Positions 35,611-47,912 of a stretch of DNA of 64,000 bases are shown piece by piece. Made by a program: the position numbers and the translations under genes. The notes beneath the pieces were generated by a model. The model had not been told where the DNA came from. It searched no databases and was given only the letters and a program-made list of their open reading frames with translations. The stretch's first letter is position 1, and each line of letters opens with the position of its first letter. The stretch lies in contig NC_065875.1 in assembly GCF_933775445.1 (NCBI RefSeq), positions 10,987,001 to 11,051,000 on the forward strand. The letters are read 5' to 3'. Source of the stretch: Argentina anserina. Taxonomy: Eukaryota > Streptophyta > Magnoliopsida > Rosales > Rosaceae.

Positions 35611-35902
35611 ATTTGAATTTTCTGATTTTCTCCCTTTTAATCCCCCTATTTATACTAAATTCTAAAAATATCCAAATACACATTTTGATTCATAACCTTT
35701 TCATACGAACTCCGATTTAGGCGTGTCGTATGTCCACAAATTCGTATTGACGAGCCCTACAACTTCCGTGAAGAAAGTTTCCTCGGAAAACTTATGCATG
35801 GAAAAATCAACTTTTAGAGTCGTTACACTTAGTACGACTCTCGTTTCGAGTAAAAAATAAAACTATAATCGCAACGAATCGTAAACTATTTAGGGCGTAT
35901 CA

Positions 35903-37235
35903 AAAACTTAGAAACTGTTGTGCGGAATGCAGAAGCTAAACTTTGAAAAATCATAACTTTATTTAGAAAGCTCCTTTTCACGAGATTCCAACTCTGAAAT
36001 GATATTTAACATGTATGCTATAAGTTTCATGTAGAAAAAAAATTAAAATTCTGATCCTAAATACACAGTTTTTATATATATTAAAAGCTGTTGAGTACGA
36101 AACACGAAAACTGATGTGCATAATGCAGAACCATGCTTTTTGACACAAACTTGACTAACAAATTTCAAAATGAAATTGTATTAAATCACATAGAATAAAT
36201 CAACATATATATGCTTTTCAATTATGCAAATGGTGTTACTGAAACAAATGCCAAAGACAAAGTATATGGTTTGCTCAGGGTTAAATAAATGATTATAGAG
36301 CAGAAATTTCCCAAATGAATGTTGCATTAGTTCACACCAAGTTTAAGGTTCTTAATCTACAATATGGACATATAATTGATCATATAACGTCCCTAGTCAT
36401 CTTAAACTCTTATTCTATAAAACCAATGAAGAATTATAAGCCAACAATAACCTTAGAATTCATCAGGACACCCAAATTTACATAACAATGTTGCTGAATG
36501 ATCATAATATGCTTTTGTGCTTGCAATATATATGGAAAACATGTATGATATGAGCATAAACTAATTTATACTAGAACTAGGTTAAACATAACAACAAATA
36601 TAAGATTTAAAATAACCGCTAGAAGGATTGAACAAGGTTCTAAAAAACACTAGGCGCTAGTCGGTCGGATTGCCGAGGAATAGCGCCTAGAGGACTAATC
36701 GGGGGCCTAGGCGGGGACTAGGCAATTTGTATTTTTAATTTTTATATAGCATACATGATATTGCATCACATCTTACTTGTTCAGATAAATTGAATTTACA
36801 TAAAATATCCATTAGGTCACACATTAAAGATACAAATGTTTGCACTTTACCATCTAAATAGATTTCTTGAGCATTGAGTTTCAAATTTTAGGATCTAATT
36901 CACGACTACTGAGCTAAAATGAAGTCACTAAACTTAAACTTTTATTCTAAGTACACAAAATACAATACTGTGATTGTTGAGAGTTGGATTCTAGGTGAAA
37001 TATTCTCACTACACTTCAATTTTATAACAAATACATAATTACATTATTGAAATTGTTGAGAGTTGGATTATAACTTATAAGTTATAAATTAATTCTCAAA
37101 CTTGTATAAGTATATAGTTGTTCTACTAGATAAACACCTATATTTTTATCATATACTGCCATCTGATTTGCTGAAGTGTGACTGAAAAATCTCATGAAAA
37201 TTTGGCTCATCCCCATCATCATCCAACATCTTATA
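35903..37235. other. Non-coding stretch
   Basis: It starts with units of the 165-bp repeat split by element C (to about 36180). The rest is AT-rich without features, except a short GC-rich palindromic piece at 36645-36725. Confidence 0.5.
36640..36728. mobile_element. TAGGCG-rich transposon terminus fragment
   Basis: CTAGGCGCTAG and TAGCGCCTAG form an imperfect inverted pair, followed by further CTAGGCG words. Such TAGGCG-rich ends are common in plant non-autonomous DNA elements. Only one end is present. Confidence 0.35.
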
Positions 37236-37239
37236 TTTT

Positions 37240-37703
37240 TTGTGAACTGAGAATTCATTCATTCAAGGGCAAACACATGCCAAGAAGATCATTATATATC
37301 CACCCACTATCACATTTTTAGGATAAACAAGGCTTCATGGTACATGTACCATAGTGATACCTAGGATATACCATATATCTAAACATTTTAGCATGATGCA
37401 AGGAAAAAAAACCTACACCATAACAAGCATGGTGACAACAAATAACAAAGGAACAAACTAAAAAAGTCAAAGTAAGAAGTCAAAAAAAAAAAAGGCATCA
37501 AGGCCAAATAAAACCTAAAACCAAAAGTTATGAATGTCGGCGACGTCGTCATACTCCTGGAACACAACCAGAGCTCTACCATAATACCATGACCCTCTTG
37601 TAATCACCCGATTTGCATCCTTATTTTTAGTTGAACGCAAAGAGATAACGCTTAGGGGTGTGGGCTTGAACTTGAAACGAGACATATATTCACAAGCGCG
37701 CAC
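37240..37703 (-). pseudogene. LINE fragment: ORF1 (DUF4283-like) piece joined to 3' UTR
   Basis: The minus strand at 37703-37515 encodes about 60 residues (NRVITRGSWYYGRALVVF, then EYDDVADIHNFWF) resembling the DUF4283 nucleic-acid-binding region at the start of plant L1 ORF1. It runs directly into a T-rich stretch and a segment (37325-37372) homologous to the LINE 3'-UTR-like piece at 11930-11985. The RT part is missing, so this is an internally deleted LINE. Confidence 0.45.
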
Positions 37704-38175
37704 ACCTTAACTTCTATCAAACTTAGACCCACTTTGGTTAATTGACATCTTCTAAAAATCTATAATATAAGGCGTTCAAGAGACATATGTTCACAATTGC
37801 CTTCCGGGTCGCATTATTACCACACAATAACCAATCACGAGTTCATGACTTTCATTTCTAAAGAGAAATAACCAAAAAGTGAAAACATAAATTGAGAACT
37901 TTTGTTGAACTCAAGTATCTATACAAAACGTACAAATTCAAGGACCATTAACATTTGTTTTTTTTCGTCAATGGAGCCATTATCATTTTTTTATTAAATA
38001 AAGAACTCAAATATGTTATAAGTTGATCGTACGATTCCCACAAATAGAGAGCAAATTGGTAGGGTAGACCAAATAGTACTGGAAATTAACCTTTGGTTTT
38101 GGTCTCTCAAGGCTTCAGAGCAATATTAAAAAATTGAACAAAAAAAGACGAGAAGGAGCCGAAGGAAAGATGGCG

Positions 38176-38265
38176 CACGTGCCTTAAAACATCCTCCTGA
38201 CTCTCTTTCCAGATTCGCAACTGATACCCTCACCTGCAGGTGATGCCAACCCAACCTTTATATGC
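38176..38265 (+). promoter_or_regulatory. bHLH gene core promoter with G-box and double E-box palindrome
   Basis: CACGTG (G-box) lies at 38176-38181. A perfect 12-bp palindrome CACCTGCAGGTG at 38231-38242 joins two E-boxes (CACCTG and CAGGTG). A TATA-like TTTATATG is centred at 38260. The start codon is at 38418, giving a leader of roughly 130 nt. bHLH proteins bind E-boxes, so autoregulation or family cross-regulation is possible. Confidence 0.5.
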
Positions 38266-38417
38266 TTTTAGAATTTCCCCCAATAAGCAAAAGCCTCACC
38301 CTTTCCCAAAAAGTAACCCTTCCCGTTTCACTTTTCTTCTTTCCTTTCTCTAATTCCAGGACAAGAACCTCCGGTCCTCCACCTCTCCCTCTTCCTGCTA
38401 CTCCTAGCTCAAACTCC

Positions 38418-41400
38418 ATGTACCCTTCATCCTCATCCTCCTCCCCCCAGAAGCCCATGGGCCCGAGCCCAACCGGCCTCACCCGCTACGGCTCCGCCCC
38501 GGGCTCCCTCATCACCTCCGCCGTCGATTCCGTCATCGGTCCCGCCGCCGAACGTGAATTCTCCTCCCTCCGCCCCGCTTCCTTCGTCGGCGGCCGGTAC
38601 TTCCCCGGCGGCGGAGGCGACGGGGAATCCTCCGACCTCACCTCCTCCGAGTCAACCTTCAAAGTCAACGGCGGGAGCAAAGACCACGCTGCGACGAAGC
38701 CGCTGCTCAGATCGTACAACTTGGGCGAGATGGCGGCGGCGATTGGATCTTCTTCCTCGACGTCATGCTCTTCGTCGGCTCTGGTTCGCCAGAGAAGCTC
38801 TCCAGCTGGCTTTCTAAGCCATCTCACTGATAACAACGGTAGGCCTTTTTCTCCTTCTCCACTTGCAAACATTGTTTGTGAGATTACCATTATGTCCTCA
38901 GTAGATGAGATGTGAGTGCCTGAGTGGGGGTTTTTTCGGGATTTTAACTGTCACTGTCATGCTCGTGGTAAGCTAAAACTGGGTTAGGGGGGAATAATGT
39001 TGACTGGTAAAAATTGAGTTGACCGTTATGTCCATTGAAGTTCGTTGTTATTACGAAAGTAGCATCTCCGGTAGAATTTTTATTTAGTTAGTCTAGACAA
39101 GAAAGAGAGTTGAGTTGTGATGAAGCGGGTCCAACTCAACTGGATGCCATGAATCACGTGCACGCATGGGTTGCTAGGTGTCATTTTTGATTACTATATA
39201 TGTAGTGACCGAATTATCTATTCCTGAAGAGCGTAGATTATGTAAGGGATGATTAATCTTAATTCACATGCCAGTGTTATACAATGCACAGTTTGCACTT
39301 CAACTTGTATGATTTTCGTTAAACTTATAACTTATTTCGGCTGCATGTTTTCGGTTCCCACTTGAGAGGTCATGTGTTCAAACCCCATCAAGATTGGGGA
39401 ACGGGCGGGATTGTTTTTAACTTTTAAATATTCAAGAACAAAAGTATATAAAAATTTCCAACCTTTATGTGAAGTTTGTGCCAGGACAATCAAAATTAAG
39501 TCCATTTAAGTGGGTTAGCTCAAGCGGTAAGAGCACCGTTACCTAGGAAGTAGGCTATTAGAACCCGGGTTCGAGTCACCACAAGGGAATAATAGTGAAA
39601 CCCTTTGATAAAAAAAACAGAGAGAAAAATCAAAATGAAGTCCATTTAAGTGTTCTGGAGTGGATGTGCTGTTTGGTGTGTCATTTGGAATACATTGAAT
39701 ATATGAATATTGCTATAAGCAGATTTGACATAGTTATAACATGATTGCCATTATTGATCAACGAAGTGGGTTTAAGGATCATCTTTCATTTTTTGACCAT
39801 GTTAAATAGGAGGATTTTCAGTTACACGGGGAACTGGAAGCTATAGCTCACAAGGTGGCCCTAACGGTGGCCATGGCCATGGAGTAACAAGGTTGAAGTC
39901 CCAGTTGAGCTTTACTAGGCAAGATTCTCTTTCTCAAATCTCTGAAGTTAGTGAAAATGCTGGAGAAGGTGTAAGCTCTAACAGTGGCCACCATAGTGCC
40001 ATGCATTCTTATCCCGCTACTAGCTTTGGGATGGACTCCTGGGAAAATACCAATTCTATTGTCTTTTCTGCCCCACCAAGAAAACGAGCTAAAAATATGG
40101 ACAGTGACATGTTTAACTGCCTCAATACCTTAGAATCTCAGGTAATTTGCACTTCAGTATTTGTTTAAGGTCTTGATTATCTGCATCAATCGGACAAGTG
40201 AAATCTTGCATCACAATTTGAATTTATCAATAATATCCATTTTACAGATTATTTACAGGTATAAACAAGTTACTATAGAAGTAATGATTAGTAGTGTAAC
40301 ATGTTAATGTTTTTGTATTTCGATCATGCACTTTTCAAATCTCTGTGATTCTTTCTGACAAGTCGAATGCATATGAGATACGCTCCCACTTGTTAAATGA
40401 TAACATGATATAGTTGAGCACTAAAATATGGCTGTAATGTTCATACTTTATTTTCTTAAACTCGTAACTGCTCTTTATTTTCAAATATTGAGCCGTTGGC
40501 TCTGGTTATCCTTAATGTTATACATTGTCATTCGACTGTGGAAACATTTTTTCATGAAGAAATTACTCTACTGTGGAATGATCCATACGTATTTGATGTT
40601 TCACAAAAATTAAAATATCCAGGAACATCTCTTGGGAGTAGTTCATGATATATATTCACTAGAAAAGAAAAAGGTTGCTAGCTCACACTTGCTTAAATAG
40701 GTTGTTAGGTGAAGTGGCTGGATTGATTGTAAACGTCTCTCTTAAAAGAAAATTACTAGATGGAATTTTTTTTTAGAGATGTGAACTTATAAAATATGAT
40801 AATGAGACCTTTGCCTAGTTTATAAAGAATTCTGCTCATAAGCTGGTCACCCTGATAATTTATTTTATATACCCTTTTGTTGAAGGTTGTTTGAGCTTTT
40901 CCTGGGAACCCCCGCTGGTTCATGGGGAATCAGATTTACTTTGCTAAACTCCTTGATTCATTGTTTATTTCAGTTTAGCCTGCCACAGACAACTTTGGAA
41001 ATGGCAACAGTAGAGAAGTTACTACACATCCCTGAAGATTCAGTACCTTGCAAAATCCGTGCTAAGCGTGGCTGTGCAACTCATCCCAGAAGCATCGCTG
41101 AGAGGGTTAGTAACATTAAAGAGATAATCTGACTATCAACACTTATAAAACAAAATAATCAATACATCCATTTAAGTGCATATGTCGTCAGTAGTATTCT
41201 GTGAGCAGGATCATTTTTAGAAACACAAGGCTATCATCAGTACTTCATTAGTCGTGAACTTGATGAAGTGCAAAATTTCTTTACATTTGATTCTCCTCAT
41301 TGATATCCTGTTGAACTACGCTGTTTGTCTTCTTTTGTGAGTGACAGTTGCTACGTCAATAATATGCTATAGAACACGGAAATACCTTGATGAGGCATAA

Positions 41401-44400
41401 AATAGATTATAGTCAAGCCTGTCATTGAACAAAGCTCATACGCTATTTGCGACTTTAATTACAACATTGACATTCCACATTTTTTCTACAAAATCTTTTC
41501 TTGATCCATTTTTCTAACTTTCATTGAATCCATCTCTCTGTTGTTTGGGGTCATTGAGCATTAATCACTATGAAAGTATTTTGTTGTTGGTTATTTTCCA
41601 TTCTTGTACTTTTTGAATTTAAAGTTTGTAGTAGTTGAGAGGTGTTGCTATATGACCATATGTTATAAGATACAAAATTTTTCTCTCTCTGCGTATAGTA
41701 TTGAAAGTTTGGCTTGCAGTATCGGATTGTAGGACTTTCACACCCTTTTTTTCTTTGAATATTGTTAGATTTAGAAACATATGGAATTTCAAATACCCAG
41801 TGATCGGAAGTGCTGGAAATGGAAATTTTATCAGGACACCAACATGGGGAAGCTTAAATATAGAGGGATACTTGTAAGTTCATGTATGTTCTGGAAACTT
41901 TGTGGTTAACTGAGTGCTAGGTGAAATATGGTATGTTTCTTCTTCTCTCCATCAGAAAGAGGTTAAAACTAGTCAGAGGGTTGATTTAGTATACTTCTCC
42001 AGTCGGGGTAAGGCAATTTTTGAGTTTGAGGTTCTATATTGGTTTTAATGCTAAGCAAGAAGCAAGAACCTGCTTCCACTTACAACAGCAAAAACCACTT
42101 CTTTTAAGCTGCCAATTAATAGTACTGGATTGAGAAATTATGATTTTTATGTAAAAGACGGTTGGGAATATGCAGAGCATCACTGCCAGCAAAAATTAGT
42201 AGGATTGTGGATTAACCTAGTCTTGTGCTAAAAAACTTACCTTACTAGCGGTACTTGAAAACAGTTCAGTTGCATGTAAAATTCTTTTTCCTTTCGTCTG
42301 GTCATTCGTACTTCATTAACTTTTTGTTAGTTTGACTCCACATTTTGGCGCCTCCTTTTCAATAAAGATAGAAGTATAAATGAGAATAAAAACTTTATGC
42401 CCGTAGTAGCATTTTCTTCACAGTTTGTATCTGACAAACACATGATAAGTTAATGAAGCACATAAAGAGTAGCAATTCCACCAATAATTACCGACTTGTA
42501 GTTCCAAAAGTTCAGTTTTGAATGGGTGAGGCAGCTGGCAGAATGATCATATGTCATATCATCAGGCTATACTATTTGATATGATTAAAACTTGGGTGTT
42601 GTAATGCTGCAAACAGAATGTGGCCTTTTACAAGAGTAATTTGGTATACTGGAAAACCAGTCTTTGAAAGAAACCAACTTTTTCTGCTCTCAAGAACAAT
42701 AGAAGCATCGTATAACTTATAGTTTACAACCCTACCAGCTCTGCTGTAGATGAGACATTGGCTCCTATTGTTGCTGAATTATCTCTTGCTAATCTGTTTA
42801 CAAAAATAAACACAGTTCTGGGTCTCTCCACCTATTTTCATTGGTTTTTTTTATAAGATTCCTGCATTGCTCTCTTTCCACCACTACGAAATGAATGAAC
42901 TCTCTATTACTGAACTCTATTGAGTTCGGATGGGTTCATGATGCCATTCTTTACAATTAGCACTTACGATTAAATATGAAAGGAAGCAAAGTCTTAGTGT
43001 TGGTGAAACAGGGATAAGTTAGATGGTTTTGTTTTCTGCATTAGAGATGACTCTTGGAGTAACATCATAATATGTTTGCATCAGAAAGCATAATGCTTAA
43101 GGTGGGAATAACGTATAAAAACACATCCTATAGCTATATTGTACAGCATTTCCGTTTTATCATTCACGGAATTATTACTTAGGAATTACTTTTTTCCTAA
43201 TAAATCTTGGAATGTTATCACTCATAGGTGTTGACAGCAGTTCTTGCCTGTCTTTTTTATTTTTTTTAGAAAATCTTGAATATTTATGTCGGTCATTTCA
43301 CTGATATTCCTGAGGTGGAATTTATCATTTAATCTCTACAGCTGACTTGTATCTATTGTTTGCATTACAGGAGAGAAGAACTAGAATAAGTGGGAAGTTA
43401 AAGAAACTGCAAGACCTTGTTCCTAACATGGATAAGGTAATGCCTATGAATCTCTTAGATATGGATTGCTCAATGCTAATGACAGGAACTTATGTATTTT
43501 CTTGACATATATGTAACCTATATTCAGTTTTCTGCATTTTGACGTTCCTTGCTTTTTATTGCAAATATACAAGATGCATTGAAATACCTGGTCCAAAGTT
43601 ATGTTTGAAAAATGACAACTTCTTTGCTACATGATAACAATCTAGCAAATTTAAATGAAACTGCCTATGATAATATATAATAAGATCTGTAAGTGCATGT
43701 TACAAATTTAGCTTTTCAGTTTTGTTCGGTGAAAATTTAGTTTGGCCCATTGTGTACTTCCATGCGATGTGGATGAGTGAATTGTCATGCTCGATTTGGA
43801 GATTTTATTACCCTTTGTTAAAAGTGTTAGGTGGTATTAACTTCACAGATCACAGCTTTTACTCCTGCACCTCCAAGAGATAATGAACAAATTTATACAA
43901 AAGATTGAATAGATTCTACTTAAAGAAAAGGAAAACAGTATAGTTTGACTTTTATAAACGGAGAAACAGAGAAATTCTGTTAAAAATTAAGTAACATTGG
44001 TATGCATGAGTAAAACTGGTACATGAAGTTAAAAAGTTTCAGTCGCTGGTAAACTTTAATGTTCAATGAGCTTTCTCACTTTATTACTTGATCATTTTAA
44101 CATGTTAGACCATGTAAATCTGTTCGAATTAAGTTGTGATTTGTTGATCTGCCGTTCTTTGTCTCATATTTAGAGTTTGTATAAAATGACCAAGTAACAA
44201 AGTGAGAATAATATGTCTAACATGAAATACTACATATACTTGAACCAGGTACTATCCCAATGAGATTGTTTTCTGCAAAATTTGTTTTGCAATTGATGCA
44301 CATGTAGTAGTGTTATTTATATTTGATTTGTGGCACATTTTGGAGCCAATGCTAGTACGTTTCAGATTTAGTGTACGAATTGAGGTAACTGTGCCGAACA

Positions 44401-45058
44401 TTTAATCAACCTTTTATGATTTCCGAAGATGAACCATGTCTTATAATCTGTTTGATATAATTGCAGCAAACAAGCTATGCAGACATGTTGGACTTGGCTG
44501 TGCAACATATCAAGGGTCTACAAAATCAAGTCCAGGTAAACTACTAGGAACTCGTTTAGTGCATGTACTCATGGAAGTGTTTGTGTGGGTTTAAAGCTTG
44601 AAATTATCCAGAAAGATATACTCTGATATCTGTTTTCAAATAATTTTTGTAACAAAAGCCGTGTTGTAGAACATGTTTCCATTTATCAGTTCAGAAATTA
44701 TAAAAATATGATATTATTAGGAAATTAAATACTGACAACTTTTGAAAAGTATGTCCGTAATGTATTTAATAGCAAGCTAGAAGAGTGTGTGAGTTGCTAT
44801 GTCAGAGAGAAGTAGATTGCATCTACCGAGTTGCTAAATCAGTTAGTGTTAGATTGCATGTACCAATTTTTTTTTTTTTTTTTTTTGCTTTTTCAGACTT
44901 TGAGCGAGAACTTTTGTGTTTAGAAGCTTTGTATACACAACCCTATATGCTTTCCTTGAGCAACCTTTTGTAACAGTTGTGTATTTGTTTTCCCCATCTG
45001 GCAGAATCTTCACAAAGATCTTGAAGGCTGCACTTGCGGCTGCAAACCATCCACATAA
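38418..45058 (+). CDS. bHLH128-like: bHLH transcription factor, bHLH128-like, six exons
   Basis: Exons are 38418-38838, 39810-40141, 40974-41105, 43371-43436, 44467-44535 and 45005-45058. All introns are GT-AG; the CDS totals 1074 nt and 357 aa. Residues 20-37 hold the family motif GLTRYGSAPGS; 124-132 is RQRSSPAGF; 168-175 is RLKSQLSF. The bHLH domain is about 284-340: basic region RGCATHPRSIAERERRTRIS (E294 and R298 as usual E-box contacts), helix 1 KLKKLQDLVPNMDK, helix 2 ADMLDLAVQHIKGLQNQV, then a short Cys-rich tail. The ERERRTRISGKLKK and CTCGCK features fit bHLH128 best within the bHLH122/128/130 group, whose members act in flowering, guard-cell and stress control. It is a nuclear protein. 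All exons are open, so the gene is probably functional. I chose the ATG at 38418 because it starts the conserved N-terminus; an upstream in-frame extension is not family-like. Confidence 0.93.
39345..39425 (+). mobile_element. Possible older SINE remnant in intron 1
   Basis: A B-box-like TGTTCAAACCCC follows GGTCATG at tRNA-like distance from a degenerate A-box. It ends in a T-rich stretch. The evidence is weak. Confidence 0.3.
39513..39627 (+). mobile_element. tRNA-derived SINE in intron 1 of the bHLH gene
   Basis: The 115-bp element starts GGTTAGCTCAAGCGGTAAGA (A-box) and has a B-box GGGTTCGAGTC at about 39567-39577. It ends in an A-rich tail. A 25-bp target duplication flanks it (39488-39512 and 39628-39652) with one mismatch. 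The long duplication fits L1-type endonuclease priming. The tail and duplication argue against a working tRNA gene. Confidence 0.85.
41106..43370 (+). other. Intron 3 of the bHLH gene
   Basis: This 2.3-kb intron splits the basic region from helix 1. I see no nested gene or element with clear ends in it. Confidence 0.6.
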
Positions 45059-47512
45059 CATTACCTAATGAAAGTGAAGAAAATAAGGGAACCACAGAGG
45101 CCCAAAATGGGTCAAGAAGGTAGGAGAACCCGAAGCTAGACTAGTTTTGTTGCATTACCACGTAAAGAGGTAGATTCAAACGTTTGGGACATAAATTGTC
45201 CTTGCATATTTTGTAGTGATTTGAATCATCTTTGTATTCTTGTATTAAGTTGTACATATGATGAAGCAACGTACTATTGTTTTTGTGGTGCAGCAAGGAA
45301 TTCGATTGTCTTAATTCTTTTCAGTAAACTACTGTATTCGGTTAATTTCACCTTCCAATTATATGCAGTTCCATATTGTCTTATTCTTCATTGTCGAGGG
45401 ATTTAAGGCATGACGCTGAGGCGTTTTCAAGGGAGCCTCAATGAATTGTCGAGCCTCCTGAATTGTCGTTACATTTTAACTTGCTGTAGGTTGTTCTTTT
45501 AATACCTTGAAGCTCCGGCCTGTTGATTTATTGATTCAAATCAGGCTTGGTGAAGTCACGCAAGATGATAGAATTAAAATTTTATATAAACCGCCGGGGC
45601 CTTCCTCAACTCAAATTAGCATTCGAGCAACTCTCTCAGAACTTCCCACTGATTTCTCATTATAAGAACCCTGTGGGTGGCATATTTGAGTCGAAACCAC
45701 AGCCAAAATCTTAACAATAAACACCCATTTGCAGATAATAAAATTCTAACTCTTTTGCAATCGTCGATTGAATCCAAAACCCCATATCTGCAAATTTTCT
45801 GGTGTGTTTTTTAAGAAAGGGTGACGCGATCATCTCATTACTATCCTGATTAACTTCCTACTCCTATAGTGCATTTTCATGCGTTTGCAAGCGCTAAACT
45901 AATAATTAGCGGCGTTTCTCGTAGCCAAACATGACCATGATCGATGCTCCTATTATGGAAGACTGCAATCGATATACCCTGACTAGCTAGTTGTCTAGTT
46001 GCAAGAGAGCTTATAGGCTCACAGCCGTCACAGGCAGGCACCAGGAGCAAAACCAGAATTCGGGTCTGATAGTTGACAACTTGACATTGATATGTGGCGA
46101 CTGTTCCACCTGCTGCTGCTACTGCCGTTGCTCATAAGCCTAAGGACACAACAACCAATAAACTTGCATTTCATTTCAGATTTTTCCCCTTTCCCCATTA
46201 GTGTGCGGGTTTGTGTGTGCATGCTTTTATAATTAATTTTATATATGATTTATTGGTGCTTATTCAGTACGTAGTGTTTTGCATGTCAAATTAAACCGAT
46301 CGATTGTATGGTCTCATTGTCTCATCAGACCCCTTTTTTATACAAATTTTTAGTATTAATCTCGTTCTGCGAACTCATGCTAGCAAGCGAAAATTCAATG
46401 TTTAATTCTGGAAACAATCTCTTAATTGTTTTCCGAAATCTATACATAAATTTATATGCCACTCCACGATGTTTGTTGAAGATATATGTATATATATTGC
46501 CTATGCCACTAGCTAGGACATGCGATAGAGTCATAGAAAAGATGCTCCAACTCTCATTTAAGTAATCCATCGATCAGCACACAAGAAGAAAAAGAAAGAT
46601 TATCCAAGAATTGACTTTGTTTTTCTTCATTTGCGTCGACCAGGAATCACGGAACCAACCAGAAACCATACATCTGTTTAATCTGTGATATTTCACACCA
46701 TACTATGCAACGTACTACAGAGCTGACGTACTGTATATTAATCTATTTACTAATTACGATGGTTCTTTGAACAAATTTCAAGTCAAACAGTACATCTAAT
46801 GGATTTTAGTTGCAATTGCCAAGACAGGGGACACATAGCTGTCTGTTAATTCATTGTAAATTTAGCTCTGCATCCGGCGTTGATGACCTGCATTTTCTAT
46901 TGAGCTTTTAAGCTAAGCTAAGCATTTCGAGTAAGCACACATGGGAAATGGATAGTTTTCTTCTTTTGCATCTGTGGTCATAGTGGTTCATTATTTCAAA
47001 TGCGATCTCTCTCTTTTGTAGTTTGATAAAATAAATAGTTAGTTTCGTAATAATTGCTATAAATACAGTATAGTACATCGCACACAGACATATGATCAAC
47101 AATCTACTTCTCGTGCCGCAATATATAACGGGGTTGATAAATTGATTTTCACATGTACCCGTATATTTGTTCGATTGGAAGCCTCGAAAATTAAAGCCCC
47201 GCGTTGAATCTGCTGCACTCTCTAATTTTTTTGTTGTTGAGAAGATACGCTGCACTCTCCTGCACGTGAAGTACTGCGTAAACTAAGTACGTAGTCAATC
47301 TTATTATCCTAAATTCAAAGATACGTGAGTTAGACCCTAGTATATATTAGGAAAAGACTCTCTGTTCGTTAGGTGTACAATATCTAAGCAAGTTTTGAGC
47401 TACGCTGCATAGTTTAATACTTTAATTAGTGATCGATCAATAATGGAAGCTTACTACTGCATATATACCTCGATCCCCATCCTATCGATCGTTTCACAAA
47501 TCACAACTTTAT
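45059..47512. other. 3' flank of the bHLH gene, non-coding
   Basis: The 3' UTR runs to perhaps 45250, but I cannot fix the poly(A) site. A TATA-like TTTTATATAAACC at about 45580 followed by a leader-like stretch could be a small promoter, but no ORF follows. I recognise no gene in the rest. Confidence 0.5.
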
Positions 47513-47803
47513 AGCAATTAGCAACTTCAAGCTCTACAGTTCCTCTAATGAAGTAGATAGTCGATCTGTCGCGTCAAGCTCATTCTAGCAAGCTTGTACT
47601 TCATTCCTAATAACGAAGTACAGCTCTCATAGTTTGAGCTAAACCTTTTTAGCTTCAACGTTCAGAACATTGTGCCGGTACGTATTAATCTTGTCTCAGC
47701 AAACTCCATCAGCCAGATGTCCTGGATGCAAGGTGTCTCGTTGTATATAAAACCGTTGCATGATCAATTTATGGGTTGTGTGTATGTACACATGCAGTTG
47801 AAA
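47513..47803 (+). repeat. Direct repeat, left copy (partner 60829-61129)
   Basis: About 300 bp, starting AATTAGCAACTTCAAGC and including TCCTCTA(A/G)TGAAGTAGATAGTCG, CCTTTTTAGCTTCAAC and a TGTGCATGC-like end, recurs 13.3 kb downstream in the same orientation with moderate divergence. I do not recognise the family. Confidence 0.65.
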
Positions 47804-47912
47804 TTATATATTTATCCGTTTTAGTAGTTCACTTCATATTTACGTGATCGATTGATCGATCCGTACATATATAATGACTGCATATTAATTATTCTATGAT
47901 CCGTGTTACATT

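Larger units (their letters stand above)
27950..35902. mobile_element. LTR-type element C (split by CACTA)
   Basis: It starts TGAAACGACCCGCCCC, closely matching the start of element D at 49500 (TGACACGACCCACCCC), and may end GGGCGTATCA at 35902. The flanks are AAAAT and AAAAC, a 4-of-5 match. Without the CACTA insert (28207-34032) it is about 2.1 kb. Like D it has a GC-rich stretch near its right side (35090-35120 and 35340-35600) that in D is also gene-leader-like. It probably is a solo LTR of the same family as D. Confidence 0.55.

Noticed and set aside
38262..38417. N-terminal extension of the bHLH protein
   Set aside because: The frame is open, but the sequence is not family-like and the TATA-like box lies at its start. 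The ATG at 38418 begins the conserved N-terminus.
38486..38890. Minus-strand 134-residue frame
   Set aside because: It is antisense to exon 1 of the bHLH gene, which has conserved motifs.
39513..39590. tRNA gene
   Set aside because: It has A- and B-boxes, but an A-rich tail and a long target duplication mark it as a SINE. A complete cloverleaf is not supported.
45575..45600. TATA-like box with leader downstream of the bHLH gene
   Set aside because: No ORF or known RNA follows. It may be a chance AT-rich word.
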